Both the position numbers and the translations under genes were made by a program. Positions 27,588-36,241 of a stretch of 41,984 bases of DNA are shown here, in pieces (within the stretch, counting starts at the first letter, position 1; each line of letters opens with the position of its first letter). The stretch is taken from the NCBI GenBank assembly GCA_949286835.1, contig CASEDP010000012.1:1-41984 (forward strand). The letters run 5' to 3'. The notes beneath the pieces were generated by a model that ran no database searches, was not told the origin of the DNA, and worked only from the letters and a program-made list of their open reading frames with translations. The stretch is from an uncultured Clostridia bacterium (lineage in GTDB: Bacteria > Bacillota > Clostridia > Christensenellales > Borkfalkiaceae).

Positions 27588-29115
27588 AAAATTTATTGAG
27601 GATATACGGGGCATTGCCCATATGAATGAGGCGATACTCACCTCGGTGACGCTCGTCAAGGCGGAAAACGCCGTGGAGGTAAGCCTCGTCACGGACAAGG
27701 CGTTCACTTCTGACGATGAAAACGAGGTGAAGAAGATAGTTTCGAGATATGTGCCGGAACTGTTCACGCCGAGGGTAAAAATTTCCAAGCTCACCCCAGA
27801 CGAAGGGATGGTAGCGCGCAGGATAATGGAGATAATTCCCAGGGTAAACCGCCCGCTTTCGGCGTTCATCGGCGAGGACGACGTCACTGTCGAGAGGGTG
27901 CAGAACGGCTTTTTCTTCACGATTAAGGTAATAAGCAACAATGCCTACACGAACGACTTCATTGCGACCGTCGCGGCAGAGCTCAAAAAGTGTTTCTGCG
28001 GTCAGTTTTCGGGTAAGTGCATAGCCGACGCGTCCAAGGCGGAGAACATCGAGATTGAGGAAGAACACGAAAATATTGAGTACGTCATACCCGTCAGAAC
28101 TTTTGAAATTGCAGATTTTTCCTTCATAGAGAGCACGGAGAGCAAAAAGACGGCTGTTTATTTGAGCGATTTGAACTTCATAAGCGAAAACGTCGTCGTC
28201 TGCGGCAAGATAGAGGACATAAGAGAGCGCACTTTTGAAAACAGTTCGGGCAGAGAGCGCATTATGTACAGTTTTACCATAACCGACACAACTGCGACTA
28301 TGCGAATCAGCTACTTTGCCCGCAAAAAGAGCATAGAAAAGATAAAAAAATTGCAGGTGGGCGACAGCATTGTCATGACCTGCAAGACGGATACCTATAA
28401 CGGAATGATAAGACCGACGGCGAACTTCATCGACTACGGCAGCGTGCCAGAGGGCTTCGTCCCCGAAAAGAGGATGTCCAAGCCCGTTCCGAAGTATTAC
28501 GAGACAATTCGCCCCCAGCCCTTCGAGGAATTCACGCAGGACGATATGTTCTCCGACAGGAGCGTGCCTGACTGTCTTAAGGACAATGTCTTTGTAGTGT
28601 TCGACCTCGAGACGACGGGACTGAACAGTTCGCCTTCTGCGGGAAATATGGACAGAATAATCGAAATCGGTGCCTTCAAGATGGTCGGCGGAGAGATAGC
28701 CGAAAAGTTCTCCACATTCGTCAACCCGGGAAGAAAGCTCTCCGAAGAGATAGTCAAGCTCACGGGGATTTCACAGTCTGACGTCGACTGCGCGCCGGAA
28801 TTTGAAGACGTGATGCCCGACTTTTTCAAGTTCTGCGACGGGGCGTATCTTGTCGGGCACAATGCGGCAAACTTCGACTTCAAGTTTGTCGACTATTACT
28901 GCGCCCAGTGCGGATATATGCTCGAAAGGAGGGTTTTTGACACCATTCCGTTGGCACAGCAGCTTTTAAGGCTGTCAAACTATAAGCTGGACACAATCGC
29001 AAACCATTTCGGCATAACATTCAACCACCACAGGGCGGCTGACGATGCGCTTGTCACGGCAAAAATCTTTAAAGAACTCATAAAAATAAAAAAATCTTTG
29101 CCAAACCTGTGCTAA
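27580..29115 (+). CDS. PolC-like protein: N-terminal domain, OB fold and DEDDh exonuclease, no polymerase
   Basis: A 511-residue protein resembling the front of the Gram-positive replicative polymerase PolC. Residues 1-165 look like the PolC N-terminal region. Residues 185-285 are the OB fold (VVVCGKIEDIRERTFENSSG, SFTITDTTATMRISYFA). Residues 336-505 are the DEDDh 3'-5' exonuclease with Asp342 and Glu344 (FDLETTGL), Asp433 (NAANFDF), His484 and Asp489 (HHRAADD). The PHP domain that normally surrounds the exonuclease is replaced by about 45 residues, and the roughly 900-residue polymerase is absent; the frame ends in a clean stop. It overlaps ispG by eight bases and sits at the usual polC position before rimP. 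It is probably an exonuclease in proofreading or repair; the function is inferred. Confidence 0.88.
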   Translation: MAEKFIEDIRGIAHMNEAILTSVTLVKAENAVEVSLVTDKAFTSDDENEVKKIVSRYVPELFTPRVKISKLTPDEGMVARRIMEIIPRVNRPLSAFIGEDDVTVERVQNGFFFTIKVISNNAYTNDFIATVAAELKKCFCGQFSGKCIADASKAENIEIEEEHENIEYVIPVRTFEIADFSFIESTESKKTAVYLSDLNFISENVVVCGKIEDIRERTFENSSGRERIMYSFTITDTTATMRISYFARKKSIEKIKKLQVGDSIVMTCKTDTYNGMIRPTANFIDYGSVPEGFVPEKRMSKPVPKYYETIRPQPFEEFTQDDMFSDRSVPDCLKDNVFVVFDLETTGLNSSPSAGNMDRIIEIGAFKMVGGEIAEKFSTFVNPGRKLSEEIVKLTGISQSDVDCAPEFEDVMPDFFKFCDGAYLVGHNAANFDFKFVDYYCAQCGYMLERRVFDTIPLAQQLLRLSNYKLDTIANHFGITFNHHRAADDALVTAKIFKELIKIKKSLPNLC

Positions 29116-29118
29116 AAC

Positions 29119-29147
29119 TTGCCAAAATAAAAGCGGTATGTTATAAT
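29119..29147 (+). promoter_or_regulatory. Promoter for the rimP-nusA-infB operon
   Basis: TTGCCA (29119-29124), a 17-nt spacer and TATAAT (29142-29147) preceded by TGT. It begins four bases after the stop of the PolC-like gene, so the downstream operon can be transcribed independently. Confidence 0.85.
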
Positions 29148-29206
29148 GTATTAGACTTAATACTTAGATTTAAGATTGAGTGCCTTGACAGAGGCGCTCA
29201 ATTCTT
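29148..29206 (+). promoter_or_regulatory. Structured leader of rimP
   Basis: A small hairpin GTATTA/TAATAC (29148-29163) is followed by a long one. AAGA plus TTGAGTGCC (29172-29184) pairs with GGCGCTCAATTCTT (29193-29206) through 13 pairs with one bulge and an 8-base loop. It ends six bases before the rimP ribosome binding site GGAG. There is no T tract, so it is more likely a translation or RNA-stability element than a terminator. Confidence 0.5.
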
Positions 29207-29220
29207 GTATATGGAGCAAT

Positions 29221-29679
29221 ATGAAGTTCAAAACGGTTGAAGAAATACGCGCCTTTGCGGAGGGCATAGCCGCTCCTATGGGCATAGAGATAGTCGATAT
29301 CGCGCTCAACGAAAAGCAGGGCGAACTGACTATATTCATCGAGACGGAGAGCGGCGTCGACCTCGACACCTGCGAGAAGTTCCACAACGCCATTTCCGAC
29401 CCGATTGACGGGCTTGACCCCAGCTATGGCGACCCGTACACCCTCAATGTATCAAGCCCGGGGCTCGACAGACCCTTCAAGACGCAGAGGGATTTTGAAA
29501 GGAACGTCGGCAAGGAAGTAGAGGTAAAGCTCTACGCGCCCATCAAGGGTAAGAAGTTCCTCGAAGGCGTGCTGGTGGAGTTCGACGAAAATTCCGTAAC
29601 CCTTTCGATAAATGGCGAAGAAGTAAAACTCGCCCGCAACAGAATAGCCAAGATAAACAAGGCTATAAAATTTGAATAA
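29221..29679 (+). CDS. rimP: Ribosome maturation factor RimP
   Basis: RimP helps assemble the 30S subunit. With the ATG at 29221 the protein has 152 residues, the normal length. The N-terminal domain carries MGIEIVDIALNEKQGELTI and the conserved SSPGLDRPFK motif around residue 82, and the C-terminal domain is SH3-like (GVLVEFDENSVTLSINGEEV). An open frame extends 15 codons upstream but runs through the leader hairpin, and GGAG lies four bases before the chosen ATG. It is the first gene of the conserved rimP-nusA-rnpM-infB operon. Confidence 0.95.
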   Translation: MKFKTVEEIRAFAEGIAAPMGIEIVDIALNEKQGELTIFIETESGVDLDTCEKFHNAISDPIDGLDPSYGDPYTLNVSSPGLDRPFKTQRDFERNVGKEVEVKLYAPIKGKKFLEGVLVEFDENSVTLSINGEEVKLARNRIAKINKAIKFE

Positions 29680-29734
29680 CATAAAGGCGCTCTTGAAACC
29701 GCGCAAACAGACATAATTATTAGGAGAAATCAAA

Positions 29735-30841
29735 ATGGTCAATAAGGATTTTTTTGCTGCACTTGCAGATCTTGAAAGTCAGAAGGGCATCCCTCAGGAA
29801 GTATTTATCGAAGCGCTCCAGAACGCTTTAATCTCTGCGCGCAAAAAGCAGGGCGGCGCAGGCGAAATAGAGCTCAAGCTCTCGCCTGAAAAGGGGACTA
29901 TTGAGTTCTATTCCGTCAGGACCGTCGTCGAAGAGGTCGAAAACAGGGATACCGAAATCTCTCTCGAAGAGGCGCAGGAAATCAAGAAGAGCTATAAGGT
30001 CGGCGACAAAATCGTTGAAAACTTCAAGCCTAAGGATTTCTCCCGTATTGCCGCACAGACGGCAAAGCAGGTAATTCTGCAGAAACTGCACGAAACCGAA
30101 AGGGATGCCGCTATGAACGAGTTCTCCGACAAGGAGGGCGAGCTTGTAGTCGGCACAATCAGAAAGATTGACGCAAGAAACGTCTATGTAGAGCTCGGCA
30201 AGGGTCAGGTCGAAGGACTTATGATGCCCTCAGACCAGGTTCCCGGGGAGACATATAACGTCAACGACAAGATAAAGGTATTCGTCAAGAGAGTCAAGAG
30301 CGGATATAAGGGCGCTCAGGTGCTCGTAAGCCGTTCTTCGGGCGGACTTGTACGCAAGCTCTTCGAAGAGGAAGTTCCCGAAATCAAGCAGGGCAGCGTC
30401 GTCATAAAGGAAGTCAGCCGCGAGGCCGGCGCAAGGACGAAGATTGCAATCGCCTCCGAGGACCCCAGGGTTGACGCCGTCGGCGCCTGCGTAGGCAACA
30501 AGGGCGCAAGGGTAAATGCCGTTGTGGAAGAACTCCACGGCGAGAAGATAGACATCATCCTCTGGAGCGAGAACCCGCTGGAGTTTATCGCCAAGGCGCT
30601 CTCTCCCGCAAAGGTCATCTCTGTAACGCAGCTTGACGGCGAAAAGTCAGCGATGGCTGTCGTTCCCGACGACAAGCTGTCGCTTGCAATCGGCAAAGAC
30701 GGTCAGAATGCCCGTCTTGCGGTCAGGCTTACGGGTTGGAAGATAGACGTCAAGAGCGAGAGCGCTGCCGCTAAACTCGGCTTCAGCGTTCAGGATCTTG
30801 AAGACAGCTCCGAAGAAGAGACGGGAAAGGAAGAAGAGTAA
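29735..30841 (+). CDS. nusA: Transcription termination/antitermination factor NusA
   Basis: NusA binds RNA polymerase and nascent RNA and governs pausing, termination and antitermination. The 368-residue protein has the polymerase-binding N-terminal domain (1-125), an S1 domain (about 133-200, GELVVGTIRKIDARNVYVELG), two KH domains (about 200-345, with VGNKGARVNAV and IGKDGQNARLAVRLTG) and a short acidic tail. The acidic repeats of the E. coli protein are absent, as is usual in Firmicutes. AGGAGA precedes the ATG. Confidence 0.97.
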   Translation: MVNKDFFAALADLESQKGIPQEVFIEALQNALISARKKQGGAGEIELKLSPEKGTIEFYSVRTVVEEVENRDTEISLEEAQEIKKSYKVGDKIVENFKPKDFSRIAAQTAKQVILQKLHETERDAAMNEFSDKEGELVVGTIRKIDARNVYVELGKGQVEGLMMPSDQVPGETYNVNDKIKVFVKRVKSGYKGAQVLVSRSSGGLVRKLFEEEVPEIKQGSVVIKEVSREAGARTKIAIASEDPRVDAVGACVGNKGARVNAVVEELHGEKIDIILWSENPLEFIAKALSPAKVISVTQLDGEKSAMAVVPDDKLSLAIGKDGQNARLAVRLTGWKIDVKSESAAAKLGFSVQDLEDSSEEETGKEEE

Positions 30842-30844
30842 TAG

Positions 30845-31120
30845 ATGCCCAAGATTAAGAAGATACCGCTCAGGCAGTGCATTGCCTGCAGAGAACTTAA
30901 GGAAAAGCGCGAGATGCTGCGCATAGTCAAAAATTCCGAAGGCAAGGTCTTTCTCGATTTTTCGTCCAAGGCGGCAGGCAGGGGCGCATACATCTGCGAC
31001 AAGGCGGAATGTATTTGCAAGCTCAAAAAGAACCGCCTTCTGGACAGGGTTTTCGAGTGTAAGATAGACGATGGCATCTATGCGGCGATTGAGGAGGAAT
31101 ACGTTGGCAGAAAAAGTTGA
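30845..31120 (+). CDS. rnpM: RnpM/YlxR family RNA-binding protein
   Basis: A 91-residue YlxR (DUF448) protein; the family has been described as an RNase P modulator. The signature is LRQCIACRELKEKREMLRIV with two cysteines, then GRGAYICDKAEC with two more, and KKNRLLDRVF. It begins three bases after the nusA stop and overlaps the next gene by 17 bases. This position between nusA and the L7Ae-like gene is conserved in Firmicutes. Confidence 0.94.
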   Translation: MPKIKKIPLRQCIACRELKEKREMLRIVKNSEGKVFLDFSSKAAGRGAYICDKAECICKLKKNRLLDRVFECKIDDGIYAAIEEEYVGRKS

Positions 31121-31421
31121 CGCATACCTCGGCTTTTGTCTGAGAGCCCGTAAAATTTCGCTGGGCAGCGGGACTATAGATCTCCTCAAAAAGGGAGTAT
31201 ATCTTATAATAGTCTGCTCGACGGCTTCGGAAAATACCTTTAAGGTGGCACTTAAATATAAAAACAGATTTTCCTGCCCGCTCGTCGTCTGTTACAGCGG
31301 TCTGGAAAATTCCGTAAATAAGGCTGGTTGCAAAATTGCGGCTGTGCGCGATGAAAATCTTGCCGGGGCTATATGCGATAACCTTGGCGGCAACTACAAA
31401 TTATATGCTGGGAGGCAATAA
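31104..31421 (+). CDS. L7Ae/L30e family RNA-binding protein (YlxQ-like)
   Basis: A 105-residue protein of the ribosomal L7Ae/L30e/S12e/Gadd45 family, members of which bind kink-turn RNA. It has AYLGFCLRARKISLGSGTIDLLKKG, which matches the YlxQ pattern, and ends in a short helical segment. The open frame extends upstream, but the TTG at 31104 is preferred because GAGGAGG lies six bases before it. This start overlaps rnpM by 17 bases. The ligand RNA is unknown; the structured leader of this same operon is one candidate. Confidence 0.9.
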   Translation: MAEKVDAYLGFCLRARKISLGSGTIDLLKKGVYLIIVCSTASENTFKVALKYKNRFSCPLVVCYSGLENSVNKAGCKIAAVRDENLAGAICDNLGGNYKLYAGRQ

Positions 31422-31423
31422 TT

Positions 31424-34051
31424 ATGGCAAAATACGAAAACATTGAAAATATATCCAAAATGCTCTCCGACGGAAGCTTTAACGAGCTTACAAAGAAGAT
31501 TTCGTCGGTAGAGAAGTCGGCTTACGACGTTATAAAAAAACTATCCGTGCTTCAGGCAGATATGGCGGCAAAGCAGGCAGAGGAAAAGGAGCAGGAAAAG
31601 GCTTCTGTTCAGGCGGAAATTTCAGACGTAAAGCCAGCAGAGCCCGCATCCGAAAAGGCGCTTGCAGAAGAGGCAAAAGCCGAGCCTGCAAAGGAAAAGC
31701 CTGCCGAGGTAAAGGAACCTGCAAAGGAGCAGGTTAAGGAACAGGCTAAGGAGCCCGAAAGCGCCCCCGCCGTTCAGCCCAAGGCGGAAGAGATAAAGCC
31801 CAAGGAAGCCGCAAAGCCCAGGACTGAAGCGAAAGAAAAGGCAAAAGAAGTAAAGGAACCCGAAAAGAAGGGCAAGGAAGAGGCAAAAGCTCAGCCTCAG
31901 CAGCCCAAGAGACCTTCGTTCATCGTTGCGAAAGCAAGTTCTCTGCCTCCCAAGACATTTGTAAACAACAGCGATGCAAACCGTTCGGGCAACAGAAACG
32001 GCGGCGCAGGCGGCAAGGGTGCGGCAGGTGCCCGTCCCGCGGCTCAGCCCAGATATGTGGCTCCCGCGGCGCCCCAGCCCGTAAAACCCGCAGGCAAGAA
32101 TTTCGGACCCGACAAGAAGAAGGGCTTTGAAAAGACATATGTGGAGAAGGACAGACACGCAATCTCCAAGCGCGCGCTCGCCAAACAGCAGGGCGTCACT
32201 GTCGAGGACTTCGACGAGGACAAGAGCGGTTACAGAAAGCTGCGCGTAAAGAAGGATAAGAAGCAGGAGGCTGCCTCCGCCGTAAAGATAGAGCACGCAG
32301 TGGTGACGACGGACGAAATTCCCCTCAAGGTACTCTCCGAAAAGATAGGAATGTCGGCGGTCGGAATAACCAAGTGGCTGTTCAAAGAGGGCATAATGAA
32401 GACCGTCAACGAGTCCATTGACTACGACACGGCGGCGCTTCTCGCGGCGAGCATCGGCATCGAGCTCGAGTATAAGCCCGAAAAGACGGCGGAAGAGATA
32501 TTGAGCGAAAAGCAGGCGGACACCGTAGAGGAGATAGAGAGCCTCGTTCCCCGCGCACCCGTCGTCACGGTTATGGGTCACGTCGACCACGGCAAGACCT
32601 CGCTTCTGGACTATATCAGGAAGTCCGCGGTAGCATCGGGCGAGGCGGGCGGCATAACCCAGCATATCGGCGCATATTCGGTAAACGTAAACGGCAAATC
32701 TATAACCTTCATAGACACCCCCGGTCACGAGGCGTTCACGGCGATGAGGGCGAGGGGCGCACAGGTGACGGATATCGTCATCCTCGTCGTTGCGGCAGAT
32801 GACGGCATAATGCCCCAGACTATTGAGGCAATTAACCACGCAAAGGCGGCAAATGTCTCCATAATCGTCGCGGTCAACAAGATGGATAAGGTCGGGGCAA
32901 ATCCCGAAAAGATAAAGCAGGACCTCACGGGGTACGGTCTCGTTCCCGAAGAATGGGGCGGCGACACGCCTGTATGTCCCATCTCCTGCAAGACGGGTCA
33001 GGGCATTCAGGAACTGCTTGAAAACGTACTTCTTGTCGCAGAGATGAAGGAACTCCTCGCAAATCCCGAAAGAGAGGCAAGGGGCGCAATCATTGAAGCC
33101 CAGCTCGACAAGGGCAAGGGTCCCGTTGCGACCGTGCTCGTCCAGAACGGCACGCTCCGCACGGGCGACAATATAATTTCAGGTACAATAACCGGACGTG
33201 TCCGCGCGATGATAGACGACAGGGGCAGGACGGTAAAGGAGGCAGGACCTTCCACGCCCGTGTTTGTTCTCGGTCTGGAAGATGTGCCAAATGCTGGCGA
33301 CTCCATATTCGCCGTATCCCAGGACCTTATGAAGTCTGTCATAGAAGAGAGAAAGAGAAAGCAGAGCGAAGCAATGGTCAAGGCTGCCTCCAAAATATCT
33401 CTCGACGATGTGTTCGGCAAGATTGCAGAGGGCAACATCAAGACGCTGAACCTCATAATAAAGGGCGATGTTCAGGGCTCTGTCGAGGCAGTGAAACAGT
33501 CTGTCGTCAAGCTCTCCAACGAAGAAGTCCAGGTCAAGGTAATTCACAGCGGTGCAGGCGCGATAACCGAATCCGACGTAATGCTTGCCGACTCCTCCAA
33601 TGCGATAATTCTCGGCTTCAACGTCCGTCCCGACGCCAAGGCGAGGACTACTGCGGAGAGGAGCAAAGTAGACATAAGGACATATCGTATCATCTATGAC
33701 CTCCTCGACGATATCGAGGCGGCTCTCAAGGGTATGCTCACGCCCAAATATCAGGACGTTTATCTCGGCAAGTGCGAAGTGCGCCAGACATTCAAGATTA
33801 CGGGCGTCGGCAACATTGCGGGTTGCTACGTGCTCGAAGGCAAGATCATAAGGGGCGGCAAACTGAGAATTTACCGCGACGACGTCCTCGTCGTAGAGGG
33901 CAACGTTCAGCAGCTCAAGCGCTTCAAGGACGACGTCAAGGAAGTCAATTACGGCTATGAATGCGGCTGTGCGATAGAGGGCTTCAACGACATCAAGGTC
34001 GGCGACATAATCGAGTGCTATTCAATCGAGGAGATTGCGCCCAAAGCATAA
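31424..34051 (+). CDS. infB: Translation initiation factor IF-2
   Basis: A GTPase bringing initiator tRNA to the 30S subunit. The 875-residue protein starts with a long low-complexity region (about 45-165) rich in Lys, Glu, Ala and Pro, then a Gly/Ala-rich linker and an IF2_N module (about 285-350, [20 protein letters not shown]). The G domain has GHVDHGKTS at about 385-393, [12 protein letters not shown] and SCKTGQG. The C-terminal domains end in [19 protein letters not shown] lies seven bases before the ATG. The start is three bases after the L7Ae-like gene. Confidence 0.98.
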   Translation: MAKYENIENISKMLSDGSFNELTKKISSVEKSAYDVIKKLSVLQADMAAKQAEEKEQEKASVQAEISDVKPAEPASEKALAEEAKAEPAKEKPAEVKEPAKEQVKEQAKEPESAPAVQPKAEEIKPKEAAKPRTEAKEKAKEVKEPEKKGKEEAKAQPQQPKRPSFIVAKASSLPPKTFVNNSDANRSGNRNGGAGGKGAAGARPAAQPRYVAPAAPQPVKPAGKNFGPDKKKGFEKTYVEKDRHAISKRALAKQQGVTVEDFDEDKSGYRKLRVKKDKKQEAASAVKIEHAVVTTDEIPLKVLSEKIGMSAVGITKWLFKEGIMKTVNESIDYDTAALLAASIGIELEYKPEKTAEEILSEKQADTVEEIESLVPRAPVVTVMGHVDHGKTSLLDYIRKSAVASGEAGGITQHIGAYSVNVNGKSITFIDTPGHEAFTAMRARGAQVTDIVILVVAADDGIMPQTIEAINHAKAANVSIIVAVNKMDKVGANPEKIKQDLTGYGLVPEEWGGDTPVCPISCKTGQGIQELLENVLLVAEMKELLANPEREARGAIIEAQLDKGKGPVATVLVQNGTLRTGDNIISGTITGRVRAMIDDRGRTVKEAGPSTPVFVLGLEDVPNAGDSIFAVSQDLMKSVIEERKRKQSEAMVKAASKISLDDVFGKIAEGNIKTLNLIIKGDVQGSVEAVKQSVVKLSNEEVQVKVIHSGAGAITESDVMLADSSNAIILGFNVRPDAKARTTAERSKVDIRTYRIIYDLLDDIEAALKGMLTPKYQDVYLGKCEVRQTFKITGVGNIAGCYVLEGKIIRGGKLRIYRDDVLVVEGNVQQLKRFKDDVKEVNYGYECGCAIEGFNDIKVGDIIECYSIEEIAPKA

Positions 34052-34066
34052 ATCTGGAGGTAATTT

Positions 34067-34435
34067 GTGAAAGGATTGAGAGGCGAACGGCTTTCAAGCC
34101 AGTTCAGGGAAGAAATTTCACGGGTGATTGCGACAGACCTCAGGAACAGGCATCCCGAATTGAGCGCAATCATAAGCATTACTGAAGTCGACGTTGCGCC
34201 CGACCTGAAGAGCGCAAAGGTATATACAAGCATCTACGACCCGGACGAGGGCAAGAAGGCTCGCAGCTTTGAAATTTTAAAGGAGAACGCGGCTTTCATC
34301 CGCCACGAACTCGCGCAGGTGCTGCGCATCAGGACCGTACCGGAGCTCCGCTTCATTGCAGACGGCAGTATGGAGTACGGCGTAAAGATTGACAATATCC
34401 TCAGTAAGATAGAAAAGAGCGAAAAAAATGACTAA
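34067..34435 (+). CDS. rbfA: Ribosome-binding factor A
   Basis: RbfA is a cold-shock and 30S maturation factor that acts on 16S rRNA processing. At 122 residues it is of normal length with a single KH-type fold. Conserved stretches are RLSSQFREEISRVI, ISITEVDVAPDLKSAKVYTS and LRIRTVPELRFIADGSMEYG. The start is GTG with GGAGG six bases upstream. It overlaps nrnA by eight bases. Confidence 0.96.
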   Translation: MKGLRGERLSSQFREEISRVIATDLRNRHPELSAIISITEVDVAPDLKSAKVYTSIYDPDEGKKARSFEILKENAAFIRHELAQVLRIRTVPELRFIADGSMEYGVKIDNILSKIEKSEKND

Positions 34436-35396
34436 TTCAAGTCTTGAAGAGATTGCAAAAATTCTGAATAAGTGCAGAAAGGCGGCTATAACCTGTCACG
34501 TGCGTCCCGACGGCGATGCGCTCGGTAGCGGCCTTGCGCTGTGCGTCGCACTCAGAAACGCGGGCAAGGAGGCGTATATGCTCTGCGAGGACGAAGTCCC
34601 CGAAAGGCTGCGTATTTTGCCTGCAATGGAGCTCGTGCAGACAAAGCCTTCTGTCGACTTTTCGGAACTCGACCTCTTCATCTCCGTCGACGCTGCCGAT
34701 ATAACGCGCGTCGGCGTGTTCTGCCCCGACTTTGCGTCGTTCAAAGGCATAACGCTCAACATTGACCACCATATTTCCAATCAGGGCTTTGCTAAGTACA
34801 ACTATATCGTCTCGGACAGCACAGCTACCTGCGAAATTCTGCCTGAAATCTTCAATGCGGCAAAGTTTGAAATAACCGAGGAAATAGCAAATCTCCTCGC
34901 GCTCGGACTTATTACAGACAGCGGCAACTTTTCGCACAACGACGTCAGCGCAAAGACCTTTAACGTTGCGGCTATGCTCAAGGAAAGGGGCGCAGACATA
35001 AGCAGAATTGGCTATCTTATGTTCACCCGTCAGACGCGCGGCAGGGCAATACTCTTCGGCAAGGCGCTTTCAAGACTGCGCTTCGCGCTGGACGGAAAGC
35101 TGGCGTTCATTAACATAACGCAGAAAGATTTTTCCGATACGGGTACGGACAAGAGCCATACCGAAGGTTTTGTCGACTACGCGCTTTCGATTGACGAAGT
35201 GGAAGTTTCCGTCTCGCTTTTAGAGGTGAAGAAGAACCAGTACAAGGCTTCCTTGAGGAGTAAACGCCCCAACGTAAATGCTGTCGCATCTTCATTCGGC
35301 GGCGGAGGTCACGTCCTTGCAAGCGGTTGTATGCTCTTCGGCGAGCTTGAAGAGGTTATAGACAGACTGACATACGCAGTATATCAGCAGTTATGA
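34428..35396 (+). CDS. nrnA: DHH-family bifunctional oligoribonuclease/pAp phosphatase NrnA
   Basis: NrnA degrades nano-RNAs and dephosphorylates 3'-phosphoadenosine 5'-phosphate. The 322-residue protein has the DHH motif NIDHHIS, the first metal motif HVRPDGDALGS (His24, Asp28, Asp30) and the C-terminal DHHA1 motif FGGGGHVLASGC. The position between rbfA and truB is standard in Clostridia. It overlaps rbfA by eight bases and truB by four (ATGA), so the three are translationally coupled. Confidence 0.94.
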   Translation: MTNSSLEEIAKILNKCRKAAITCHVRPDGDALGSGLALCVALRNAGKEAYMLCEDEVPERLRILPAMELVQTKPSVDFSELDLFISVDAADITRVGVFCPDFASFKGITLNIDHHISNQGFAKYNYIVSDSTATCEILPEIFNAAKFEITEEIANLLALGLITDSGNFSHNDVSAKTFNVAAMLKERGADISRIGYLMFTRQTRGRAILFGKALSRLRFALDGKLAFINITQKDFSDTGTDKSHTEGFVDYALSIDEVEVSVSLLEVKKNQYKASLRSKRPNVNAVASSFGGGGHVLASGCMLFGELEEVIDRLTYAVYQQL

Positions 35397-36241
35397 ACGG
35401 ATTTATAAATATAGACAAGGCGGCGGGCGTAAGCTCGGCGAGGGAAGTCGCCATTGTAAAGAGGCTCAGCCATACTCCCTGCGGGCATATGGGCACGCTC
35501 GACCCTATGGCGAGCGGAGTGTTGCCCGTTGCGATAGGTAATGCCGCGCGACTTTTTGACTACTTTCTTTCAAAGCGCAAGAAATATCTTGCGACATTCC
35601 GCTTCGGCGTCGACTATGACACGCTCGACACAACGGGAAACCTAATTTCGGAGGGCGGAAGAGTGCCGCAGCGGGGCGAGATTGAGGCAATTCTGCCAAC
35701 GCTCGTCGGCGAGATTGACCAGGTGCCCCCCAAATACAGCGCTAAGTGCGTCAACGGCAAGAGGGGGTATATGCTCGCAAGGAGCGGACAGGACTTCACC
35801 CTGCCGCCCAAGCGCGTGAATATCTATGCGCTCAGGCTTATTTCCTTCGACGGCGCAAGCGACTATGCGTTTGAAATCGAGTGCGGCGGCGGCACATATG
35901 TGCGTTCGATTGCGCGCGATATGGCGTCAGCGCTCGGCACGGTTGCGGCGATGAGCGCCCTGGTAAGGACGGTCAGCGGTCCGTTTTTTATAGAAAATTC
36001 GGTTAAAAGCGAGCAGCTTTCGGAGGAAAACCTCTCGCAATATATAATACCCACCGAAAGTCTTTTGCCCTTTGACAGCTATTTTGCCGAGGGCAGGGCT
36101 GAAAAGCGGCTTTTGAACGGACTTTCGGCAACCTGCACGCAGGGCGACGGAACGTATAAACTGTACCTCAGCGACGGCTCGTTCTACGGGCTCTGCGAGG
36201 CAAAAGACGGCGAAATTAAGGTAAGGACAAAATTATGTTGA
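35393..36241 (+). CDS. truB: tRNA pseudouridine-55 synthase TruB
   Basis: It makes pseudouridine 55 in the T loop of tRNAs. The 282-residue protein has the catalytic Asp37 in GHMGTLDPMASGVL, and FGVDYDTLDTTG and ECGGGTYVRSIARDM downstream. The C-terminal region is PUA-like and short. The ATG overlaps the nrnA stop and the 3' end overlaps ribF by seven bases. Confidence 0.96.
   Translation: MNGFINIDKAAGVSSAREVAIVKRLSHTPCGHMGTLDPMASGVLPVAIGNAARLFDYFLSKRKKYLATFRFGVDYDTLDTTGNLISEGGRVPQRGEIEAILPTLVGEIDQVPPKYSAKCVNGKRGYMLARSGQDFTLPPKRVNIYALRLISFDGASDYAFEIECGGGTYVRSIARDMASALGTVAAMSALVRTVSGPFFIENSVKSEQLSEENLSQYIIPTESLLPFDSYFAEGRAEKRLLNGLSATCTQGDGTYKLYLSDGSFYGLCEAKDGEIKVRTKLC

Noticed and set aside
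31622..32839. Open frame of 405 codons on the - strand under infB
   Set aside because: Mirror of the repetitive IF-2 N-terminus and G domain; its Leu/Phe/Gly repeats come from the Lys/Glu/Ala codons on the other strand.
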